Shown here piece after piece: positions 1-5,650 of a stretch of DNA of 14,036 nt. The notes beneath the pieces are model-generated. The model was not told where the DNA came from. It made no database searches and saw nothing but the letters and a program-made list of their open reading frames with translations. The position numbers were made by a program, and so were the translations under genes. Source of the stretch: Victivallales bacterium (GTDB lineage Bacteria; Verrucomicrobiota; Lentisphaeria; Oligosphaerales; Lenti-02); the NCBI GenBank assembly GCA_018648945.1, contig JABGQJ010000136.1, positions 1 through 14,036 of the forward strand, written 5' to 3'. How positions within the stretch are numbered: position 1 is the stretch's first letter; each line of letters starts with the position of its first letter.

Positions 1-225
1 GTCTTCGACTCGAACCACTGCGCCTTGGGGGATGCCAGAGGGCTCCTCACCGCCATCGACTGCGGGGAATGGGGCTGTGGGAAGAATGTCTCCGGCAACC
101 ACAACTGGCTGGTCCCCCATGGCAGCGTGGTCAATATCGGCTTTGTGGACGGACATGCCGAGACCGTCAGCGGCAACAACGCCTACACCAACAGTGGCTG
201 GAAGTTGAACCCCACGTCCCCCTGA
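1..225 (+). CDS. C-terminal end of an H-X9-DG prepilin-like (DUF1559-type) protein, 5' truncated
   Basis: The frame is open from base 1 to a TGA at 223-225 and gives 74 visible residues; the N-terminus lies left of the window. Near the end there is His40, nine residues, then Asp50-Gly51 within HGSVVNIGFVDGHAE. This is the H-X9-DG signature closing the large prepilin-like families of Planctomycetota, Lentisphaerota and relatives. Those proteins start with a type IV prepilin methylation motif and are thought to be pseudopilins or surface proteins; that start cannot be seen here. Three cysteines (visible residues 7, 21, 26) could form disulfides outside the cytoplasm, which is inference. The complete paralogue at 3590-4276 carries the same ending. 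Family placement is fairly sure; the specific role is unknown. Confidence 0.75.
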   Translation, partial: VFDSNHCALGDARGLLTAIDCGEWGCGKNVSGNHNWLVPHGSVVNIGFVDGHAETVSGNNAYTNSGWKLNPTSP

Positions 226-563
226 CCATCCGCCGGGCCAGAGTCGTCCCTCAGTCGGCAGGAAGGGCAGCAAAGAGCTTGCGCGCGTGCTGCCATGGGC
301 CTAATTTAATGGGGAGTTGGTTCAAGCTTCGGCGGGTGGGCGTTTCTTCGCCGCTCAGGTCACGGTACGCAGCAAGACTCAAGCGAGTCCCTGTTGTCTA
401 TGGCTGGGTGCCTGCCAAGCTTGACACAACTAACGCCACGCATGGACTTCCCGTCCTGCCGGACTTTGGGGAGTGTGTGCGTATTGATTAGAGACCAGCA
501 GTGGTCGCACCGCAGTTGCCGGCGCGTCTACCTGACCTTGACACAGCCCGACAAACGGTTCTC
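226..563. other. Non-coding gap between pseudopilin tail and TPR protein
   Basis: I see no convincing gene here. Short open frames crossing it do not look like protein. It contains one possible hairpin (266-294) after the pseudopilin stop. A TTGACA hexamer occurs at 421-426 and another at 538-543, both inside a repeated CTTGACACA, but neither has a good -10 box at 16-18 bases. The next gene could begin at GTG 501, which would shorten the gap; an in-frame TAG at 489-491 bars any earlier start. Confidence 0.5.
266..294 (+). terminator. Possible hairpin terminator after the pseudopilin
   Basis: GGCAGCA (266-272) can pair with TGCTGCC (288-294), a 7-bp stem with a 15-base loop, about 40 bases past the stop codon. 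It is followed by a short AT-rich stretch (TAATTTAAT) rather than a proper T run. It is a weak candidate and could be chance. Confidence 0.25.
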
Positions 564-1655
564 ATGCACAACGCCAGCTTGCCGGTTCGTCTTCTTCTTC
601 TGCCCATTGACCTGATTCGCACGGTGATCCTCGCCGTGCGGATCAGCCTGTGGCACCTTGGGGTCATCCTCCGCTCCACCATCTTGCGGCTACCTGCGGT
701 GCATGCCTTCTGCCATGCCGAGCGCCTGACGCTCGGGGACTTCAGGATCAACGCGTGTCCTTTTGCCCGCAAGTTCGGCAATCCAGCCCTCTTCACCATG
801 CTCTGCAGTTACTGCCGGCTCACTGACCGCATGGGGACCAAGAGGATTCCTGTCTGTCATCGGCGCGGGGGTGGCCCTGCGTCCGCCATCACCCATATCC
901 TCTTCGGAGTGCTGCCGGTCCTGGCCATCCTCGCGGCCCTCTTCTGGATTCTGCGCCCAGGTCCTGGCATGCTGGAGGAGACCCAACGCCTCCTCCACCC
1001 CTCCGACCCCGTTCCGGCTCCTCTCCACGGGCCTCCTGCCGCTTCCCCCGACCCCGAATCACCCCCCGATGCCAGCACCCCGGATGGAGCACCATCCGAG
1101 CCAACGCCCGCCAGCGACGAGGAAGGGGACATACCAGTCCTTCCCCCATTGCTGCGCCCGAGGCACACCGCCCCAGGAACCAAGGAGCGGCGGCCACCTC
1201 TCATGGGGTCCACCCCACAGGAGCGGCGGCGGCTTGTAGAGGCATCTGCCTCGCCCGCCAAGGCCACCGTCACGCGCCCCCTAAGGGTGGACAAGATCCG
1301 TCTCCTGAAGCAGGCGCGGGAGGCGGCCAGGAACGGCGATCACGCAAGCGCCCTCAGGCTGGCGCAGCAAGCCATTGCGGACGGCGAGGGAAGCGCCACC
1401 GCTCGGCTCCTGGTCGCCCGCTCCGAACTGGAGTGCGGCAAGACCGGGGAAGCTCTCGCCTCGGCGAAACGCGTCCTGCAACTGGACCCAAGGTCAGCGG
1501 AAGCACACGCCATCGTCGGCGAGGTGTTCCTGGGGCAAGGAAGTACGGGACTTGCCCAGAAGAGCTTCCAGAAAGCTCTGGGTATCGATCCACAGTGCGC
1601 TCTGGCCCGAGCTGGCTTGGCCCGTATCATGGTCCTTGGGCTTCAGAAGGACTGA
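564..1655 (+). CDS. Cys-cluster, single-membrane-helix, TPR-repeat protein of unknown function
   Basis: From ATG 564 the product is 363 residues. An N-terminal hydrophobic/amphipathic part (about 6-45) is followed by Cys50, Cys65, Cys81-x2-Cys84 and Cys98, spacing that could bind a metal as a zinc-ribbon-like element. Next come a clear membrane helix (about 109-131), a Pro/Glu/Ser-rich linker (about 133-235) and a helical tail of about three TPR-like repeats (about 246-350, with LDP and IDP turns). TPRs mediate protein contacts; the linker suggests they sit away from the membrane, side unknown. No family name is recognised. The start is uncertain: GTG 501 is also open, and neither has a clear Shine-Dalgarno. 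The next gene begins 26 bases after the stop, so the two are probably co-transcribed. Confidence 0.65.
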   Translation: MHNASLPVRLLLLPIDLIRTVILAVRISLWHLGVILRSTILRLPAVHAFCHAERLTLGDFRINACPFARKFGNPALFTMLCSYCRLTDRMGTKRIPVCHRRGGGPASAITHILFGVLPVLAILAALFWILRPGPGMLEETQRLLHPSDPVPAPLHGPPAASPDPESPPDASTPDGAPSEPTPASDEEGDIPVLPPLLRPRHTAPGTKERRPPLMGSTPQERRRLVEASASPAKATVTRPLRVDKIRLLKQAREAARNGDHASALRLAQQAIADGEGSATARLLVARSELECGKTGEALASAKRVLQLDPRSAEAHAIVGEVFLGQGSTGLAQKSFQKALGIDPQCALARAGLARIMVLGLQKD

Positions 1656-1667
1656 CTCCCCCCCCTC

Positions 1668-1675
1668 GGAAGGAA
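1668..1675 (+). promoter_or_regulatory. Shine-Dalgarno site fixing the BNR protein start
   Basis: GGAAGGAA lies 6 bases before ATG 1682. It is the best ribosome-binding site in the area and argues for this start over the open frame that extends upstream through the TPR gene. Confidence 0.7.
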
Positions 1676-1681
1676 CTCCCA

Positions 1682-3439
1682 ATGACTCGTGACCCCCGCA
1701 ACATCACCGCTGGCTGGGAAATCCCCACCAAGACCTACAGCGACCAACCCTACATCGTGCAGACTGACGACGGCGCTTGGCTCTGCGTTCTGACCACGGG
1801 AGCGGGACACGAAGGGCAAGCCGGACAGCATGTAGCCGCGCTCCGCAGCACCGATCAGGGCAAGACCTGGTCCGCCCCCGTGCAGGTCGAGTCACCGGAC
1901 GGTCCCGAGGCATCCTACGCCGTGCTCCTCAAAGTTCCCAGCGGGCGCATCTACTGCTTCTACAACCACAACACCGACAATGTGCGCCAGGTGATCGCAG
2001 ACAATCCCCCGTACCGTGACGGGTTCTGCCGACGGGTGGACTCCCTCGGCCACTTCGTCTTCCGCTACAGCGACGACCATGGCCAGACTTGGTCTCCCCA
2101 ACGCTATGACGTCCCCATGCGCGAGATGGACATCGACCGCCGGAATCCCTATGGCGGTGATCTCCGCTTCTTCTGGAATGTCGGCAAGCCCTTCATCCAC
2201 GATGGCGCCGCCTACATCTCGGTTCACAAGGTCGGCGGCTTTGGGGACGGGTTCTTCACCCGTTCCGAGGGCATCCTGGCATGCAGCAAGGCGCTCGTGA
2301 CCAGCGAGACCTGCGAGGATCTCGACTGGGAGACCCTGCCAGACGGAGAGTTCGGCTTGCACACGCCTCCCGGCGGTGGTCCCGTCTCCGAGGAGCAAAG
2401 CTACTCGGTGCTCAGTGACGGCTCCTTCTACTGCGTGTACCGGTCGGTGGACGGCCACCCCGTCTGCACCTACAGTCGCGACCAAGGGCACACGTGGAGC
2501 GAACCCAGATACAAGAGCTTCGCGGACGGACGCCCCATGAAACATCCGCGCGCCGCCAATTTCGCCTGGAAGTGTCGCAATGGAAACTACCTCTACTGGT
2601 TCCACAACCATGGCGGCAGAGGGTACGAGGACCGCAACCCCGTGTGGCTCACGGGCGGGCGCGAAGCCGACGGCCCGGACGGACGCATCATCGAGTGGTC
2701 CCAGCCCGAGATCGTCCTCTACGACGATGATCCCTTTGTCCGCATGAGCTACCCGGACCTTGTCGAAGAGGACGGACGCTACTTCCTTACCGAGACCCAG
2801 AAGGACAAGGCCCGCGTCCACGAGGTGGCTCCCTCGCTGATCGAGGGCCTGTGGACGCAATTCGACGCAGCCGAAGCCGCGCCTGGCAGCATCCTCGACC
2901 AAGCTGCCCCCGCAGCCGAAGTCGATATGCCCGGGTTGCCCGCCCTCGTAGCTCGGGACAACACCCGCGCCGACTATGGCACGGTGGACCTCCACGCCGG
3001 ATTCAGCATCGAGTGCGCCTTCCATATCGAGACTCTGGCCTCCCATGATGTCCTGCTCGACAGCCGGACGCCGCAGGGACAGGGCATGGCCTTGGTCATC
3101 ACCGAACGGGGCACTCTGGAACTGATCCTGAATGACGGTCGCACCGAGTCCCGCTGGGACTGCGACCCCGGCCTACTGGACCCCGGCGACCACCATGTCG
3201 TTGCCACCGTGGACGGCGGACCTCATGTCATCACCTTCGTCGTGGATGGGAAGCTCTGCGATGGCGGCACCCATCGGCAGTTCGGTTGGGGACGCTTCAG
3301 CCCCAACCTGCGCCATGCCAATGGCAGCCAGACCATGCGGATCGCCCCGGCCTTCCATGGTGCGGTCCGGCACGTTCGCGCCTACAACCGCGCTCTGACC
3401 ACCACCGAAGCCATCGGCAACTGGCGTTCGCTCGCCTAG
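1682..3439 (+). CDS. BNR-repeat (sialidase-like beta-propeller) protein with C-terminal LamG-like domain
   Basis: The product is 585 residues. Three Asp-box motifs (S-x-D-x-G-x-T-W) are visible: STDQGKTW at 56-63, SDDHGQTW at 130-137 and SRDQGHTW at 265-272. These mark the six-bladed propeller of the sialidase/BNR superfamily, covering about 20-395. Residues about 430-582 read as a concanavalin/LamG-like sandwich (FSIECAFHIE, ATVDGGPHVITFVVDG, VRHVRAYNRALTTTE), usual in carbohydrate-active proteins. The YRIP/FRIP arginine motif of true GH33 sialidases is not visible, so sialic acid cleavage is not supported; another glycan substrate or a binding role is possible. There is no signal peptide at this start. 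The GGAAGGAA ribosome site 6 bases upstream supports the start. It lies between a TPR protein and a pseudopilin, all on one strand. Confidence 0.85.
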   Translation: MTRDPRNITAGWEIPTKTYSDQPYIVQTDDGAWLCVLTTGAGHEGQAGQHVAALRSTDQGKTWSAPVQVESPDGPEASYAVLLKVPSGRIYCFYNHNTDNVRQVIADNPPYRDGFCRRVDSLGHFVFRYSDDHGQTWSPQRYDVPMREMDIDRRNPYGGDLRFFWNVGKPFIHDGAAYISVHKVGGFGDGFFTRSEGILACSKALVTSETCEDLDWETLPDGEFGLHTPPGGGPVSEEQSYSVLSDGSFYCVYRSVDGHPVCTYSRDQGHTWSEPRYKSFADGRPMKHPRAANFAWKCRNGNYLYWFHNHGGRGYEDRNPVWLTGGREADGPDGRIIEWSQPEIVLYDDDPFVRMSYPDLVEEDGRYFLTETQKDKARVHEVAPSLIEGLWTQFDAAEAAPGSILDQAAPAAEVDMPGLPALVARDNTRADYGTVDLHAGFSIECAFHIETLASHDVLLDSRTPQGQGMALVITERGTLELILNDGRTESRWDCDPGLLDPGDHHVVATVDGGPHVITFVVDGKLCDGGTHRQFGWGRFSPNLRHANGSQTMRIAPAFHGAVRHVRAYNRALTTTEAIGNWRSLA

Positions 3440-3589
3440 CGCCAAGTTGGGATCAGCGAAGACGGTGCGTCCGTTGCCGCCCAAACGGATGCATCTACTG
3501 ATTGTGGCAGTATGGTCCCTATGCGTCGTTGTGCCGGTCGGCCCCGCTCTGGGGCGCAGAGCTTGAGACACTGCGGAAGGAATCCCCCC
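3440..3589 (+). other. 150-base gap before the complete pseudopilin
   Basis: No gene is seen. A small hairpin (GCCCC 3541-3545 with GGGGC 3551-3555) and an 8-base palindrome GATGCATC (3488-3495) are present, and no convincing promoter or terminator. The end of the gap carries GGAAGGAA (3575-3582), the same ribosome-binding string used by the BNR gene, 7 bases before ATG 3590. Confidence 0.4.
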
Positions 3590-4276
3590 ATGAACACGCA
3601 TCGCGCCTTCACCCTGATTGAACTGCTGGTCGTCATCGCCATCATCGCCATTCTGGCATCGATGCTCCTGCCCGCTCTCAGCCAGGCCCGGGCCAAAGCC
3701 CGGGCCATTTCCTGTACCAGCCAGATGAAGCAACTCGGCCTGGGGATGACCATGTATGTGGACGACTCCAGCGACCGCTTCCCCAAGATGTACCATCCCC
3801 AGCTGGGCTTCCAGGGCTGCCTGCGCACCGACTACCGCTACTGGGTGGATGGCGTCTACGAGTACACTGGCAGTAACAAAGAGATCTTCGCCTGCCCCAG
3901 CCGCAGCGGCTGGGGTGGCTCCCCGCCCCTCTTCAGCTGGCAGTTCATCGCCTACGGCTACAACTACTACTACCTTGGCAGCCCCTACGGCGGCCAGCCG
4001 GGCACCAATGGGGTGACCCGTAGCCGGGTCAAGAGCCCATCCGACACGCTGCTCTTCGCAGACAGCAAGGGACGCACCAATGGTAGCACCGCCGGCGCCT
4101 ACGGCAACTACATCTATAGCGGTCAGGTCTGCTGCGACGGAGCACCCGCCTACTACCGCACCGTCGACTGCCACAACCAGCGGCTGAACATCGCCTGGGT
4201 GGACGGGCACTGCACATCCTTGCGCTACGCGCAGGTCCAGCCCAGCGACCGCCGGGCCATCTGGGATCTGTACTGA
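3590..4276 (+). CDS. Type IV prepilin-like H-X9-DG (DUF1559-type) protein
   Basis: The product is 228 residues. The N-terminus [20 protein letters not shown] is a class III prepilin signal: cleavage and methylation would fall between Ala6 and Phe7, with the conserved Glu at position 5 of the mature chain (Glu11), then one hydrophobic helix to about residue 30. [24 protein letters not shown] (about 43-66, read as separate blocks CTSQMKQLG and MYVDD) is typical of Lentisphaerota paralogues. His195-x9-Asp205-Gly206 closes the protein. The central part is rich in Tyr, Gly and Cys. Such proteins are processed by a prepilin peptidase at the inner membrane and are taken to be pseudopilins or surface-displayed; the exact job is unproven. 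The start is chosen by the prepilin motif and the ribosome site at 3575-3582; the frame opens earlier at 3512. Confidence 0.9.
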   Translation: MNTHRAFTLIELLVVIAIIAILASMLLPALSQARAKARAISCTSQMKQLGLGMTMYVDDSSDRFPKMYHPQLGFQGCLRTDYRYWVDGVYEYTGSNKEIFACPSRSGWGGSPPLFSWQFIAYGYNYYYLGSPYGGQPGTNGVTRSRVKSPSDTLLFADSKGRTNGSTAGAYGNYIYSGQVCCDGAPAYYRTVDCHNQRLNIAWVDGHCTSLRYAQVQPSDRRAIWDLY

Positions 4277-4287
4277 ACGCCGCTTGC

Positions 4288-4341
4288 CATCTCGGCCAAC
4301 CAGCACCAAATCTGCCCGTCAGTCTGGACGGTTGGGAGATG
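4288..4341 (+). repeat. Long imperfect inverted repeat between pseudopilin and small basic gene
   Basis: CATCTC (4288-4293) pairs with GAGATG (4336-4341), and CCAAC (4296-4300) with GTTGG (4331-4335). An inner CCGTC (4316-4320) pairs with GACGG (4327-4331) over a 6-base loop; it shares base 4331 with the middle stem. The 3' side is almost continuously paired, while the 5' side carries a 2-base bulge and a roughly 15-base internal loop. It begins 12 bases after the pseudopilin stop, so it may act as its terminator, but no T run follows. Confidence 0.45.
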
Positions 4342-4352
4342 TCAGCTATATT
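4325..4352 (+). promoter_or_regulatory. Possible sigma70-type promoter for the small basic gene
   Basis: TGGACG (4325-4330, 4 of 6 match to TTGACA) is followed after 16 bases by TATATT (4347-4352, 5 of 6 match to TATAAT). The AT-rich leader to ATG 4409 contrasts with the surrounding GC-rich DNA. The -35 is weak and overlaps the inverted repeat, so the call is tentative. Confidence 0.3.
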
Positions 4353-4408
4353 TGCGATTCATTTTCTGTTTGCACAATTGCGCATAGCAACGAATAGGGA
4401 TCCACACG

Positions 4409-4615
4409 ATGGCCACCAGTACGTTCCGTAACAAGAACATTGTTCGCCCCCATAAGAAGAGCGCTGCCAAGCGCAAGCGCGTGCGGGATCAGCGGAAGCG
4501 TCTCATCGGCTTGGGCATGCCCGCCGAACAGGTCGAGAAGCTGTGCTACCGCGAAGTGCGCGACCTCCTCAAGTTCCCCGTCAAGGTCCAGAAGGCCTAC
4601 CAGACGGCCGAGTAG
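4409..4615 (+). CDS. Small, highly basic protein of unknown function (68 residues)
   Basis: The product has 19 Lys/Arg against 6 Asp/Glu, a net charge near +13, mostly in residues 7-31 (HKKSAAKRKRVRDQRKR). The second half (about 36-55, GMPAEQVEKLCYREVRDLLK) reads as one or two short helices. A basic tail plus small helical module suits RNA, ribosome or DNA binding, which is inference only; I do not recognise a named family. AGGGA (4396-4400) lies 8 bases before the ATG, an AT-rich leader precedes it and a strong intrinsic terminator follows 20 bases after the stop, so it is probably transcribed alone as a short mRNA. Codon use looks normal for the region and the gene appears intact. It is too short for the frame to be conclusive, but the transcription signals on both sides support it. 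Confidence 0.75.
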   Translation: MATSTFRNKNIVRPHKKSAAKRKRVRDQRKRLIGLGMPAEQVEKLCYREVRDLLKFPVKVQKAYQTAE

Positions 4616-4635
4616 CGCCTCCCTGATGCATCCTC

Positions 4636-4671
4636 AACGCCCCGCCCTCAACCGGCGGGGCGTTTCTGTTT
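4636..4671 (+). terminator. Strong rho-independent terminator
   Basis: AACGCCCCGCC (4636-4646) pairs perfectly with GGCGGGGCGTT (4654-4664), an 11-bp GC-rich stem with a 7-base loop, followed by TTTCTGTTT. It ends the small basic gene. It overlaps the last codons of the convergent dipeptidase gene, whose stop is at 4648-4650; on the minus strand the stem lacks a good T run. Confidence 0.9.
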
Positions 4672-5475
4672 CAGCCAGTTGCCGACCTGCGCCACCGTCA
4701 ACAGCGGTCGCAGCACGTCCTTCTCGGGAGTCATTTCGCCGCTGTCGCGATCCCAATGCACCGGGCCGAAGCGTCCCGGCATCCCCGAGCCTGCCGCCAA
4801 CTGCGCATCCGCATCCCCCCAGCTGTAGTGCCAGAACTCGAACGGGTAGGGCAGAAAGCCCTCTGCCGCGAACAACTCGTTTGCCCGTTCGCGGTTCCTG
4901 CGGGCTGTTTCGGATACGAACGGGGAGTCCATCGGCGTGCGCACGGTAAACTCGGGATACACCCCGCCACGATCCACCTCGCGGCCTGTAGCCGCATCAA
5001 GCACGGTCACATCCAGCGCGCTGCCAGACGTATGGTTCGCGAACTTCGGAACGATGGCGGTCCAACAGGCCAGCCGCCGGTGCAGGAACTCCGCCGTCGG
5101 CCACGCCCCCGCGAGTTCCCAGCGAACCTGGGCCAATGCCGTGCTCAGCACAAACTCCGAGGTCGCGCCCTGCTCTTGCACGGCCAACGGCCGATAGGCG
5201 TCCTCGATGCGCAGGAGCCAACCCCGCGCCGTCGCCCGCTCCGCCACTCGGAAAAGCGGCGCCACCAACGACTCGCGCAAGGCGAACGTGCGCTCGAACT
5301 TGCCACGCTTCTTCCCCGCCGGGAACTCCAGGCGAATCCCGCATTCCCGCGCCCGTTCAGGCAGCATCGTCAGCGATTCGCCGCATTCCTCCACCGGATA
5401 CGCCAACAGGCGCTGCATAAGGGACCACGCGGTCTCCATGCACTCGCGCCAATAGTCCCGTTCGCTCCGATTCAT
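4648..5475 (-). CDS. VanX/DdpX-like D-Ala-D-Ala dipeptidase (peptidase family M15D)
   Basis: The product is 275 residues and shows the VanX active-site pattern: His148-x6-Asp155 (NHTSGSALDVT) and Glu213-x2-His216 (EFWHYSWGD). The spacing is identical to the zinc ligands His116, Asp123, His184 and catalytic Glu181 of VanX; Arg95 in EDAYRP matches its conserved arginine. The family cuts free D-Ala-D-Ala or related dipeptides to D-amino acids, with one zinc ion. No signal peptide is visible, so it should be cytoplasmic. The start ATG at 5475 has GGAG 3 bases upstream, a close spacing. No vanH/vanA-type ligase or regulator lies nearby, so dipeptide salvage or wall turnover is more likely than glycopeptide resistance. 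It is divergent from an exported hydrolase pair. Confidence 0.88.
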   Translation of the reverse strand: MNRSERDYWRECMETAWSLMQRLLAYPVEECGESLTMLPERARECGIRLEFPAGKKRGKFERTFALRESLVAPLFRVAERATARGWLLRIEDAYRPLAVQEQGATSEFVLSTALAQVRWELAGAWPTAEFLHRRLACWTAIVPKFANHTSGSALDVTVLDAATGREVDRGGVYPEFTVRTPMDSPFVSETARRNRERANELFAAEGFLPYPFEFWHYSWGDADAQLAAGSGMPGRFGPVHWDRDSGEMTPEKDVLRPLLTVAQVGNWLKQKRPAG

Positions 5476-5495
5476 GCACTCCGTTCCAGACTTGC

Positions 5496-5509
5496 GGGGA
5501 AAACTCCCC
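5496..5509. repeat. Short hairpin in the divergent intergenic region
   Basis: GGGGA (5496-5500) pairs with TCCCC (5505-5509) over the loop AAAC. It sits about 20 bases upstream of the dipeptidase start, in the leader of that minus-strand gene, so it could be an operator or leader element. It is short and may be chance. Confidence 0.3.
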
Positions 5510-5550
5510 TACCATAGGCCCCGTGTCCCCCGCCGCCAGCCCAGCCTCCA

Positions 5551-5578
5551 TTGCATGCCGGCGGCCAACGGGTACTGT
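5551..5578 (+). promoter_or_regulatory. Weak candidate promoter for the hydrolase/C45 operon
   Basis: TTGCAT (5551-5556), a 16-base spacer and TACTGT (5573-5578) match the most conserved promoter positions only (TTG; TA and final T). It is placed sensibly in the divergent region, about 70 bases before ATG 5651, but the score is low. Confidence 0.22.
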
Positions 5579-5583
5579 ATGGT

Positions 5584-5609
5584 GCTCCCAGGCCGAGCGC
5601 CTTGGGAGC
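5584..5609 (+). repeat. Stable leader hairpin ahead of the hydrolase operon
   Basis: GCTCCCA (5584-5590) pairs with TGGGAGC (5603-5609), extended by GG/CC (5591-5592 with 5600-5601) across a one-base bulge, with loop CCGAGCG. It lies 41 bases before ATG 5651, between the candidate promoter and the ribosome site AGGAG (5636-5640). It could be a leader regulatory structure; no known riboswitch is recognised. Confidence 0.45.
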
Positions 5610-5650
5610 GGGCCAGGGCGAAGACCCAGCAATCCAGGAGTAGGCAACAG

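Noticed and set aside
420..545. Repeated CTTGACACA with TTGACA -35 boxes
   Set aside because: No acceptable -10 box lies 16-18 bases downstream of either copy, and the second would be within 20 bases of the ATG.
1892..4309. Long minus-strand open frames across the BNR and pseudopilin genes
   Set aside because: They are low-complexity Gly/Ala/Val translations opposite genes with clear Asp-boxes and a prepilin motif.
5474..5650. Upstream extension of the hydrolase reading frame
   Set aside because: The translation is Arg/Pro-rich without a signal; the signal peptide and ribosome site place the start at 5651.
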